Shown piece after piece: positions 8,352 through 15,806 of a stretch of DNA of 64,000 nucleotides (positions are counted from its first letter, which is position 1; every line of letters begins with the position of its first letter). A program made the translations under genes and the position numbers. The notes below the pieces were generated by a model. It ran no database searches. It was not told the DNA's origin and saw only the letters and a list, made by a program, of their open reading frames with translations. This DNA is from an uncultured Bacteroides sp. (GTDB taxonomy: Bacteria > Bacteroidota > Bacteroidia > Bacteroidales > Bacteroidaceae), in assembly GCF_963677945.1 (NCBI RefSeq), contig NZ_OY782578.1:1736001-1800000 (forward strand). Direction: 5' to 3'.

Positions 8352-9074
8352 CTATAATACACAACTTTCACCTCTTGATGTCCATTTTATGACTTTGCAT
8401 TTTTTTGTTTCTGCGTATGGAGCAAATGCTGCAATTTTATGATAGGCATTATCAAAATGCATGGGAGCTAAAATATCAGTTGGAATACGGTTGATAAACT
8501 GCTCAGCTCCTTTCATATAATCCTTTCCTAAACGAGGGTCAATGGGGAAAAATACAAGATCTAAATGAGCTAAGTCTTTCGCTATTAACTCCAGTTCCTT
8601 CAGATAATAATTTTCATATTCTTGTGATTCTTCAAATGGGCATTCTTCATTCCAGTGCCAATTGTTTAAATCGCCTGCATGGAAGATTTTCTTTTCTGAA
8701 GATTGAATTAGGAAAGAAATACCAATATCAGTAGAACCATAAGCTTTTATATTAAGATAGTCATCTTTATAACTATCTAATTTGTCAAGATATAATGCAT
8801 CTTCTTTGTTAGCTAATCCCGCATCAAGAATATCTTTCGAGAAGATGTACTGAATATTGCTTTTTTGCAACTTCCAGCTAAGGACTTCAGGATTGAAATG
8901 ATCAGCGTGTGAATGCGATGAAAGAACATAAAGTTTTTGTGGTTGGCGAAGTAAATATGAGTGGATATAGCCATTCTCCTGAGACTTGGATGTATCCTCG
9001 TAATAATCTATTATAACGTTGAAATCATTGAACTCTAATGCAAAACAGCTATGATAAATATAGGTTATCTTCAT
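8352..9074 (-). CDS. MBL-fold metallo-hydrolase (UlaG/RomA-like)
   Basis: About 240 residues of metallo-beta-lactamase fold. The metal-binding motif is SSHSHADHFNPEVL, followed by HAGDLNNWHW with further ligands and a late PMHFDNAYHK. I place the start at the ATG 9072-9074 (MKITYIYHSCFALEF), because the longer reading from 9113 would begin inside a TATCTTTG promoter box. These short MBL proteins include UlaG-like lactonases and phospholipase-like hydrolases; the substrate is unknown. It probably forms an operon with the VOC gene and is transcribed divergently from msrA. Confidence 0.88.
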   Translation of the reverse strand: MKITYIYHSCFALEFNDFNVIIDYYEDTSKSQENGYIHSYLLRQPQKLYVLSSHSHADHFNPEVLSWKLQKSNIQYIFSKDILDAGLANKEDALYLDKLDSYKDDYLNIKAYGSTDIGISFLIQSSEKKIFHAGDLNNWHWNEECPFEESQEYENYYLKELELIAKDLAHLDLVFFPIDPRLGKDYMKGAEQFINRIPTDILAPMHFDNAYHKIAAFAPYAETKKCKVIKWTSRGESCVL

Positions 9075-9115
9075 TTTGGAGTCTTTTAGTTTATATAGAT
9101 GAATTAAATGCAAAA

Positions 9116-9123
9116 CAAAGATA
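9116..9123 (-). promoter_or_regulatory. -7 box upstream of the MBL gene
   Basis: TATCTTTG on the minus strand, 41 bp before the chosen ATG at 9074. Fits TAnnTTTG. No -33 TTTG is visible. Confidence 0.5.
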
Positions 9124-9162
9124 TAAAATCTGTTGAAGGTTCGGTTGCTTATTAATATTTCT

Positions 9163-9196
9163 TTTGAATGTTTTTAATAATAATGAAGTATATTTG
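9163..9196 (+). promoter_or_regulatory. Bacteroides-type promoter for msrA
   Basis: TTTG at 9163-9166 and TATATTTG at 9189-9196, separated by 22 bp (one more than the usual 19-21). The -7 box ends 26 bp before the msrA ATG. Confidence 0.6.
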
Positions 9197-9222
9197 CTAC
9201 GGTAAAAATAAAAAAATGTAAT

Positions 9223-9741
9223 ATGGAAATAAATGATAAAAATGCAGCTTTGGATGGACAAACTGAAGTTGCAATATTTGCTGGTGGATGCTTTTGGGGT
9301 GTTGAACATTTAATGAAAACTGCCCCCGGAACTCTTATTGTCGAATCCGGATATATTGGAGGAAGAAAAGAAAATCCTTCTTACGAAGAAGTGTGTCGTC
9401 ATGATACCGGCCATGCTGAAGCTGTTCGAATAGTATTTGATCCTTCAAAATCTTCTTATGAGGAATTAGCTAAATTGTTTTTTGAGATTCATGACCCAGA
9501 GCAAGAAGATGGGCAGGGGCCCGATCTTGGTGATCAATATCGCTCTGAGATATTTTATACAACTCCAGAACAGAAAGAAATCGCTGAAAAATTAATAGGT
9601 GTACTTACAGAAAAAGGTTATCATGTTGTAACAAAGGTAACTCCTGCTACTACTTTTTGGAGAGCTGAGGAATATCATCAGAATCATTACGAGCTTAGAG
9701 GAACTGAACCGTATTGCCACATTTATACTAAGAGATTCTGA
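9223..9741 (+). CDS. msrA: Peptide-methionine (S)-S-oxide reductase
   Basis: Reduces methionine-S-sulfoxide in proteins, an oxidative-damage repair reaction. 172 residues, a standalone MsrA domain. The catalytic Cys is residue 23 in FAGGCFWGVEHLM; SGYIGG, HAEAVRI, LFFEIHDPEQ and DQYRSEIFY follow as expected, and the active-site Tyr/Glu are present. No MsrB domain is fused or adjacent. It has its own promoter and a perfect 23-bp terminator hairpin, so it is monocistronic. Confidence 0.95.
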   Translation: MEINDKNAALDGQTEVAIFAGGCFWGVEHLMKTAPGTLIVESGYIGGRKENPSYEEVCRHDTGHAEAVRIVFDPSKSSYEELAKLFFEIHDPEQEDGQGPDLGDQYRSEIFYTTPEQKEIAEKLIGVLTEKGYHVVTKVTPATTFWRAEEYHQNHYELRGTEPYCHIYTKRF

Positions 9742-9753
9742 TTTGATTGCTGG

Positions 9754-9804
9754 TTGAACACAAGAAAGGGAATGATCTTAAATCATTCCCTTTCTTGTGT
9801 TCAA
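9754..9804 (+). terminator. Perfect 23-bp terminator hairpin after msrA
   Basis: Arms 9754-9776 and 9782-9804 are exact reverse complements with a 5-nt loop, just 12 bp past the msrA stop. The minus-strand gene at 9850 points away from this hairpin's 3' side only after its own stop, so the element could terminate both converging transcripts. Confidence 0.85.
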
Positions 9805-9849
9805 AATATATTATTCTTTAATCATTTATTATATATGTTGAAATGATTG

Positions 9850-10482
9850 TTATAATAAAACATCGCTCGTGGTAAATGCTTCTACTGTTGTGTTTGCATT
9901 AATTTCTGCATCTTTTCCTTTGATTAAAAATGGGACGAAAATTAATGGCCATAAAATAATTAACGAAACACCAAAACAGACCCATGCAACAGCTGCTTTT
10001 GAATCCCCCTGGTTATTTAGTTCATTTGCTGATATCTTAATATCATTACCATTGGGCATGATAAGTGATTCAACAGCCATTCTAATTTCGCCTGCCTTGC
10101 CAAATATTTTTGGTTTTTTTAGATAAGAAATCTGAGCTTTTGCAATTGAACCTGCTGGGATAACAATTTGCCCTTCCTTCATCACATTATAAGCAACCCT
10201 AAGGGTAATTATGTCTCCAACTTTTGCTGTCCTAGTACTAATTGAATTTTCTACTTTTAATGAAATAGGTGTGTTGGCAGGTAGGGTGATTTTTTCATTC
10301 TTGTTGTTCGTGTTTGTTAGAGAACTATTCTCTGCTGTTAAAATACGAGCTTCAACGTTATCATCTGATGATAAAATGTTTGATGCCTGCATTGGCTGAA
10401 TGTAGATGATTTGAAATAAAAAGATTAATGTTAGAAAAATAGAAATCTTCTTTTTAGATAATGTTGTTGAGCTTTCTTTCAT
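9850..10482 (-). CDS. Exported or membrane protein, unknown function
   Basis: 210 residues. A long hydrophobic N-terminal segment (about 11-33, IFLTLIFLFQIIYI, ending before MQASN) looks like a signal peptide. The middle (about 65-150) is beta-rich with LPANTPISLKVENSIST, VGDIITLRVAY and IVIPAGSIAKAQI, a pattern seen in surface or conjugation-like beta-barrel modules where cargo limits are set by pairs of Gly-Asp turns. A second hydrophobic stretch (about 168-188) precedes a short polar tail. I recall similar proteins in Bacteroides without known role. It converges on msrA and is separated from trxA by a long AT-rich gap. Confidence 0.75.
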   Translation of the reverse strand: MKESSTTLSKKKISIFLTLIFLFQIIYIQPMQASNILSSDDNVEARILTAENSSLTNTNNKNEKITLPANTPISLKVENSISTRTAKVGDIITLRVAYNVMKEGQIVIPAGSIAKAQISYLKKPKIFGKAGEIRMAVESLIMPNGNDIKISANELNNQGDSKAAVAWVCFGVSLIILWPLIFVPFLIKGKDAEINANTTVEAFTTSDVLL

Positions 10483-11021
10483 AATATTGTTATTTTAGTT
10501 TATAATATGTATATGCTGTTTCTTATTATACAGTTAAAATAGGAATGATAAGAAGGGGTTAATGTGTTATTATTGTTTATATTATGGATTGTTAATGATC
10601 TTTATAATACTATTATATTGGTCGCTTTAATAGTTTTTTTGTTGAATAATTAATTTTTAATTATATCTCTATTTTGATTTATAGATGTCGTTATGCGTTA
10701 ATTTTTTGCAAATATATGATATTTTTTTTAACTTAATATTTTATTGAGACTTTTTTATTGCTATTTGTTTAATATTCTTTGGGTATTTTTTAATAGAGAT
10801 TTTATTCTACTTATATGTTTTGTTAATTAATAAATAGTTGGTTTTTTAAGCTGAAAAACAATATAGCTTTTTATATTGTTAATAATAATAAGTGTTTTCT
10901 TTTTGTGTGGTTTAATGTTTAAATTGAACTAAATTAAGTACTTATTACAGTATTCTTGCTATTCTATTTATTAAATATAGCTTGCGTGAATAAAAGTTTA
11001 ATTATTAAAAAGGACAATTTA
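10483..11021. other. AT-rich intergenic region, no gene seen
   Basis: About 540 bp of very AT-rich DNA between divergently placed genes. It must hold promoters for both neighbours, but I find no box that matches TAnnTTTG with a -33 partner. No tRNA, hairpin or repeat stands out. An in-frame extension of trxA to 10956 exists but is not convincing. Confidence 0.5.
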
Positions 11022-11390
11022 ATGAAAACAATACCGCTAACAAAAGATGAATTTCTTGCCAGAGTGGCTGATTATAATGAAAGTCCTGATGAATGGAAAT
11101 ATCTTGGTGATAAACCTGCCATAATTGATTTTTATGCTTCATGGTGTGGTCCTTGTAAGGTTATAGCTCCTATCCTTGAAGAACTGGCTGTGGAATATTC
11201 GGGAAAGATCTATATATATAAAGTAAATACAGAAGAAGAGGAAGAGCTTGCTTCTGTATTTGGAATTCGTAGTATACCTTCTTTATTGTTTGTGCCGATG
11301 TATGGTTCTCCTCAGATGGCACAGGGAGCAATGCCAAAATCAGCTTTTAGAGATGCTATAGAAAAAGTTCTTCTGAAAATGGAGAACTGA
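11022..11390 (+). CDS. trxA: Thioredoxin
   Basis: Cytosolic dithiol oxidoreductase. 122 residues from the chosen ATG at 11022 (MKTIPLTKDEF). The active site is WCGPC at residues 41-45 in FYASWCGPCKVIAPIL, and the cis-Pro is in RSIPSLLF. The upstream in-frame ATG at 10956 would add 22 residues of non-thioredoxin sequence with no signal-peptide logic, so I reject it. The N-terminal segment before the first strand (DYNESPDEWKYLG) is slightly longer than in E. coli TrxA and is common in Bacteroides thioredoxins. Confidence 0.93.
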   Translation: MKTIPLTKDEFLARVADYNESPDEWKYLGDKPAIIDFYASWCGPCKVIAPILEELAVEYSGKIYIYKVNTEEEEELASVFGIRSIPSLLFVPMYGSPQMAQGAMPKSAFRDAIEKVLLKMEN

Positions 11391-11495
11391 TTTTTTTTGA
11401 GTATAAATTCTATTTATCCATGATAATGAATGAATTATGGATAAGGAATATAAGAAATAATCTCTGAATTCTTTTTTTGTTTACGAGAAAACATT

Positions 11496-11503
11496 TATCT
11501 TTG
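11496..11503 (+). promoter_or_regulatory. -7 box upstream of rpsA
   Basis: TATCTTTG, 64 bp upstream of the rpsA start. A TTTG at 11476-11479 is only 16 bp away, shorter than the usual 19-21, so the -33 element is uncertain. Confidence 0.55.
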
Positions 11504-11567
11504 CGCCGGATTTATATAGTCAATTATAATGTCTTACTTAATTAAAGGTATTTAAACAAAATTATTA

Positions 11568-13364
11568 ATGGAAAATTTAAAGAACGTTGCTCCTGTTGAA
11601 GACTTCAACTGGGATGCGTATGAAAACGGTGAATCTTTTGTTGGTGCTAGCCAAGAAGAACTAGAAAAAGCTTACGATAGTACGCTTAACAAAGTTAGCG
11701 ACCGTGAGGTGGTTGACGGAACTGTAATCTCAATGAACAAACGTGAAGTTGTTGTTAACATTGGTTACAAATCAGATGGTATCATTCCTTTGAATGAATT
11801 CCGTTACAATCCTGAATTAACAATCGGTGATAAAGTAGAAGTTTACATCGAAAATCAGGAAGACAAGAAAGGTCAGTTAATCCTTTCACACAAAAAAGCT
11901 CGTGCTGCTCGTTCATGGGATCGTGTTAATGCAGCTCTTGAGTCTGAAGAAATTGTTAAGGGCTTTATCAAATGCCGCACTAAGGGTGGTATGATTGTTG
12001 ACGTATTTGGAATCGAAGCATTCTTGCCAGGTTCTCAGATTGACGTTAAGCCTATCCGCGACTACGATGTATTCGTTGGAAAAACTATGGAATTCAAAGT
12101 TGTTAAAATCAACCAGGAATTCAAAAACGTTGTTGTTTCTCACAAAGCTCTTATCGAAGCTGAACTTGAACAACAGAAGAAAGAAATTATCGGTAAACTT
12201 GAAAAAGGACAAGTTCTGGAAGGAACTGTTAAGAATATCACATCTTACGGTGTATTCATCGACTTGGGTGGCGTAGACGGTTTGATCCACATTACAGACC
12301 TTTCTTGGGGACGTGTTAGCGATCCTAAAGAAGTTGTTGAATTGGATCAGAAACTTAACGTTGTTATCCTTGACTTTGATAACGAAAAGAAACGTATCGC
12401 TCTTGGTTTGAAACAACTTACTCCTCATCCATGGGATGCTCTTTCAGCTGAACTGAAAGTAGGTGACAAGGTAGAAGGTAAAGTAGTTGTTATGGCTGAT
12501 TACGGTGCATTTATCGAAATCGCTCCAGGCGTTGAAGGTTTGATTCACGTTTCTGAAATGTCTTGGTCTCAACACTTACGTAGCGCTCAAGACTTTATGA
12601 AGGTAGGTGATACAGTTGAAGCTGTTGTTCTTACACTTGACCGTGACGAACGTAAGATGTCTTTGGGTATCAAACAATTGAAACAAGATCCATGGGAAAC
12701 TATCGCAGATAAATATCCTGTAGGTAGCAAACATGTTGCTAAAGTTCGTAACTTCACTAACTTCGGTGTATTTGTAGAAATCGAAGAAGGTGTTGATGGA
12801 TTGATCCATATTTCTGATCTTTCTTGGACTAAAAAAGTTAAACACCCATCTGAATTCACTTCAATTGGTGCAGATATCGACGTTCAGGTTCTTGAAATCG
12901 ACAAAGAAAACCGTCGTTTGAGCTTAGGCCACAAACAATTGGAAGAAAATCCTTGGGATGTATTCGAAACTGTATTTACAGTAGGTTCGGTACACGAAGG
13001 AACTATTATTGAAATGCTTGATAAAGGTTCTGTAGTTGCTCTTCCTTATGGCGTTGAAGGTTTTGCTACTCCAAAACATCTTGTAAAAGAAGACGGTTCA
13101 CAAGCTCAGTTAGACGAAAAACTAGAGTTCAAAGTAATCGAATTCAATAAAGATGCTAAGAGAATCATTCTTTCTCACAGCCGTATTTTCGAAGATGCTG
13201 CAAAGGCAGAAGAAAAAGCTGAAAAGAAAGCTGCTTCAAAGAAAACTACTAGCAAGAAAGAAGAAGCTGCTCCTGCAGTAACAAACCAAGCTGCTTCTAC
13301 TACATTAGGTGATATCGATGCATTAGCTGCATTGAAGGAACAAATGGAAGCTGATAAAGACTAA
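11568..13364 (+). CDS. rpsA: 30S ribosomal protein S1
   Basis: 598 residues with six successive S1 RNA-binding domains (starting near residues 45, 130, 215, 300, 385 and 470), several ending in the typical GLIHISDLSW or GLIHVSEMSW segment. It binds mRNA and the small subunit during initiation, important in this phylum where Shine-Dalgarno pairing is weak. The last 60 residues are an Ala/Lys/Glu-rich tail ending ALKEQMEADKD, typical of Bacteroidales S1. Codon use is visibly more biased than in neighbours, consistent with high expression. A -7 box precedes it and a hairpin follows. Confidence 0.97.
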   Translation: MENLKNVAPVEDFNWDAYENGESFVGASQEELEKAYDSTLNKVSDREVVDGTVISMNKREVVVNIGYKSDGIIPLNEFRYNPELTIGDKVEVYIENQEDKKGQLILSHKKARAARSWDRVNAALESEEIVKGFIKCRTKGGMIVDVFGIEAFLPGSQIDVKPIRDYDVFVGKTMEFKVVKINQEFKNVVVSHKALIEAELEQQKKEIIGKLEKGQVLEGTVKNITSYGVFIDLGGVDGLIHITDLSWGRVSDPKEVVELDQKLNVVILDFDNEKKRIALGLKQLTPHPWDALSAELKVGDKVEGKVVVMADYGAFIEIAPGVEGLIHVSEMSWSQHLRSAQDFMKVGDTVEAVVLTLDRDERKMSLGIKQLKQDPWETIADKYPVGSKHVAKVRNFTNFGVFVEIEEGVDGLIHISDLSWTKKVKHPSEFTSIGADIDVQVLEIDKENRRLSLGHKQLEENPWDVFETVFTVGSVHEGTIIEMLDKGSVVALPYGVEGFATPKHLVKEDGSQAQLDEKLEFKVIEFNKDAKRIILSHSRIFEDAAKAEEKAEKKAASKKTTSKKEEAAPAVTNQAASTTLGDIDALAALKEQMEADKD

Positions 13365-13387
13365 TTAATTAGTTATAAATAAAATCT

Positions 13388-13418
13388 GAAGGGGTTGCCG
13401 TTTTCGGTAGCCCCTTTC
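13388..13418 (+). terminator. Hairpin between rpsA and rnz
   Basis: An AAGGGG-rich arm (13388-13400) pairs imperfectly with 13405-13418 around TTTT. It sits 24 bp past the rpsA stop and 17 bp before the rnz start, so it may end most rpsA transcripts and pass a fraction into rnz. The U-tract is poor. Confidence 0.6.
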
Positions 13419-13434
13419 GTTTCAAACAAGTAGT

Positions 13435-14349
13435 ATGGAAAAATTTGATGTTCATATTCTGGGATGTGGCTCTGCTTTGCCTACCACACGTCATTTTCCT
13501 ACTTCTCAAGTTGTAAACCTGAGAGACAAGCTCTTTATGATAGACTGTGGCGAAGGAACGCAAATGCAATTTCGCAGATCCAAACTAAAGTTTTCACGTC
13601 TGAATCATATTTTTATCTCTCATCTTCATGGTGATCATTGTTTTGGATTGCCGGGTCTTATTTCCACATTTGGAATGTTGGGTCGTACAGCAGAGCTTTG
13701 TATTCATGCGCATAAGGATATGAGTAAGTATCTCGATCCGGTGCTTGATTACTTTTGTCAGCATCTTCCATATAAAGTAACTTTAATCCCCTTTGGTACT
13801 AAAAAGCCAGAATTGATTTACGAGGATCGCTCGTTAACGGTAACTACTATACCTCTAAAACATCGTGTTCCTTGCTGTGGCTTTCTTTTTGAGGAGAAAG
13901 CGGAAAGGAATCATATTATTCGTGATATGATTGACTTTTATCAGGTTCCTGTTTCTCAGATGAATCGTATAAAGAATGGTGAGGATTTTATAACTCCTGA
14001 AGGAGAAGTTATTCCTAATAGCCGCCTTACTATTCCTGCTACACCTCCCCGTAGATATGCATATTGCTCAGATACTATTTATAATGAAAAGATAGTAGAT
14101 CAGATACAAGGTGTCGATCTTTTGTTTCATGAAGCCACTTTTACTCAGGCGGAACTTCCCAGGGCAAAAGAAACATATCACACTACTGCTCGACAGGCTG
14201 CACAGATTGCTCTTACTGCTAATGTTAAAAAATTGTTGTTAGGACATTTTTCTGCCCGATATGAGGATGATTTAATATTTTTGCAGGAGGCAAAGGAGAT
14301 ATTTCCGGTATGTCAGCTTGCTAAAGAAGGTTTGTATATAAATATTTAG
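13435..14349 (+). CDS. rnz: Ribonuclease Z
   Basis: tRNA 3'-processing endonuclease of the MBL superfamily. 304 residues, the short bacterial RNase Z form. The zinc motif is SHLHGDHCFGLPG with His63, His65, Asp67 and His68; the family-specific long loop and YCSDT, FHEATF and LGHFSARY motifs follow in order. It cleaves precursor tRNAs after the discriminator base. It lies 70 bp after rpsA, an arrangement I associate with Bacteroides genomes, and may be read through from the rpsA promoter. Confidence 0.95.
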   Translation: MEKFDVHILGCGSALPTTRHFPTSQVVNLRDKLFMIDCGEGTQMQFRRSKLKFSRLNHIFISHLHGDHCFGLPGLISTFGMLGRTAELCIHAHKDMSKYLDPVLDYFCQHLPYKVTLIPFGTKKPELIYEDRSLTVTTIPLKHRVPCCGFLFEEKAERNHIIRDMIDFYQVPVSQMNRIKNGEDFITPEGEVIPNSRLTIPATPPRRYAYCSDTIYNEKIVDQIQGVDLLFHEATFTQAELPRAKETYHTTARQAAQIALTANVKKLLLGHFSARYEDDLIFLQEAKEIFPVCQLAKEGLYINI

Positions 14350-14425
14350 AGGTTTAAACCAGAATATTTGTATAAGAAAATCGGAATGTTTACATTTGTT
14401 TCATAAAGTAAAATGAAGCTTACAG

Positions 14426-14737
14426 ATGAAGAGGATAATTCTGTGTTTTTTAATAATCTTCTCTTTTCTGTCTTACCCTGTTGTTTATGCTCAGGAAGGC
14501 CGAAAATCTCTACCCATTGATAATGAGCAGACTTCTCTTACTTTAACTGTTATCGGCAATACTGTCCGTGTATTAAATGCTACGCCTGGATCTGTTCTTG
14601 AAGTTTATAATGTTTTAGGAATGAAAGTAGCTTCCATAAAAATAGATTCAGTAGATAAGGTAATTACCCTAAATCTCCCTAAAGGTTGGTATATTCTCAA
14701 AATAGAGAATATAGCCCGAAAGGTAGCCATAAAATAG
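14426..14737 (+). CDS. Secreted mini-protein with sorting-domain-like tail
   Basis: 103 residues. A signal peptide (MKRIILCFLIIFSFLSYPVVYA, cleavage after AQE or just before) leads straight into about 70 residues resembling the beta-sandwich C-terminal sorting domain of Bacteroidota secreted proteins: LEVYNVLGMKVASI, then LNLPKGWYILKIENIARKVAIK. There is no cargo domain between. The neighbour at 14777 has the same kind of tail behind a cargo domain. It could be a stand-alone adhesin-like module, a remnant of a larger protein, or a member of a Bacteroides family of small beta proteins. Whether this organism has a type IX secretion system cannot be seen here. Confidence 0.7.
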   Translation: MKRIILCFLIIFSFLSYPVVYAQEGRKSLPIDNEQTSLTLTVIGNTVRVLNATPGSVLEVYNVLGMKVASIKIDSVDKVITLNLPKGWYILKIENIARKVAIK

Positions 14738-14776
14738 AATTTTCTAACTTTATTGTTGAATAAATCTTATAGGCTT

Positions 14777-15607
14777 ATGAAAAAAATTACTCTTATTAAT
14801 GGTTTTATGTTAGCTGTTGTAGTTAGTTTTTTTGGAACAGCATCGTTGAATGCGCAAAATTTGATTACGACAAATCCTGGCTTCGAAGAATGGGTTGATG
14901 GAGCCCCAACAGGTTATACATTAACTATACCTACGGGTTCTACTATCACTCAGGAATCCTCCATTAAATCTGAAGGAAATAGTTCCTTGAAAATTAATCA
15001 TGCTGGAGCTAGTGGCACTGGTAAAATTGTTTATACAACCAAAGTTCCTGTTGAAGCGGGGAAATACACCTTTTCATTTAAATATTATGTTGATCCCACT
15101 TCAGGAACAGCTAGCGTTCTAAGACATTGGGGCTATTTGAATGATGTGAATGGCGTTCAGATAGCAACTACTGACCCCAATAAAGCTCTGTATGATGCCT
15201 TTAATAAGCAATTGCAATATGATGGTGCCTCCGCAGGTTATACTGCTACAACAACGACTGGGGAATGGTTAACAGATAACGTGCCACTGGATATTCCTTT
15301 TGCCGGAACCTTGCAGTTGGAAATTCGTTATTATAAAACTTTTGTTGGTTACATTGATAATATTAGCCTGATAAAAAACAGTTCAACTGGAATTAATTCT
15401 GAAAAAGCTGTTAATAATATATATGCTAATAATGAAAAAATATATGTTCCGGCAAAGAGTGGTCAAAAAATAGTTGTTACTAATTCGTTAGGCCAAGTTC
15501 TTTCCGTATCATCAGCTAATGATGGTATGAATGAATTGGCAAACCTTCCTTTAAAGCAATTACTTATTGTAAAAGTTGGCAGTAAGGTTGCAAAAGTTAT
15601 TCTATAA
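14777..15607 (+). CDS. Secreted carbohydrate-binding-like protein
   Basis: 276 residues from the ATG at 14777 (MKKITLINGFMLAVVVSFFG), preferred to the upstream TTG reading at 14753. After a signal peptide ending near SLNAQ, residues about 27-205 form a beta-sandwich like CBM4/CBM9-type modules: TTNPGFEEWVDGAPTGY at the start, KYTFSFKYYVD, and LEIRYYKTFVGYIDNISL at the end. A sorting-domain-like tail follows (IYVPAKSGQKIVVTNSLGQ, LIVKVGSKVAKVIL). It is 40 bp downstream of the tail-only mini-protein and probably cotranscribed. Ligand unknown; a cell-surface or released glycan-binding role is inferred from fold only. Confidence 0.72.
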   Translation: MKKITLINGFMLAVVVSFFGTASLNAQNLITTNPGFEEWVDGAPTGYTLTIPTGSTITQESSIKSEGNSSLKINHAGASGTGKIVYTTKVPVEAGKYTFSFKYYVDPTSGTASVLRHWGYLNDVNGVQIATTDPNKALYDAFNKQLQYDGASAGYTATTTTGEWLTDNVPLDIPFAGTLQLEIRYYKTFVGYIDNISLIKNSSTGINSEKAVNNIYANNEKIYVPAKSGQKIVVTNSLGQVLSVSSANDGMNELANLPLKQLLIVKVGSKVAKVIL

Positions 15608-15679
15608 TTAAAAGTGAAACATTAGAATTTTTATACATAAAACAATAAGTTAGATTTTGTAGTTCCTTCTTTTTATATT

Positions 15680-15716
15680 CACCCACATCAGCTTTGCTTT
15701 TGTGGGTGATCTTTTT
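15680..15716 (+). terminator. Terminator after the secreted pair
   Basis: Stem CACCCACA (15680-15687) with TGTGGGTG (15701-15708), then ATCTTTTT. It lies 72 bp past the stop of the 14777 gene and before the L,D-transpeptidase promoter. Confidence 0.75.
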
Positions 15717-15757
15717 AACAGATGCATTATTTTTAGTTTTTATTTCCGCAAAAACTA

Positions 15758-15765
15758 TATCTTTG
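15758..15765 (+). promoter_or_regulatory. -7 box upstream of the L,D-transpeptidase operon
   Basis: TATCTTTG, 41 bp before the ATG at 15807. It supports that ATG as the true start rather than an in-frame codon at 15702, which falls in the preceding terminator. Confidence 0.55.
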
Positions 15766-15806
15766 TCTGCAGTAATGAATTAGAAAAAGATGAACGAATA
15801 ATAAGT

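Noticed and set aside
9075-9113. Upstream start for the MBL-fold gene
   Set aside because: It would begin next to the -7 box at 9116-9123; the MBL fold begins directly at the ATG at 9074.
10956-11021. Longer N-terminus for thioredoxin
   Set aside because: The extra 22 residues are unlike thioredoxin and start in AT-rich leader; the ATG at 11022 gives the normal family length.
11913-12428. 171-codon antisense ORF in rpsA
   Set aside because: A shadow of the strongly codon-biased rpsA frame, with Phe/Asn-rich low-quality translation.
15702-15806. Upstream start for the L,D-transpeptidase
   Set aside because: It overlaps a terminator hairpin and lies upstream of the -7 box; the later ATG gives a proper lipoprotein signal.
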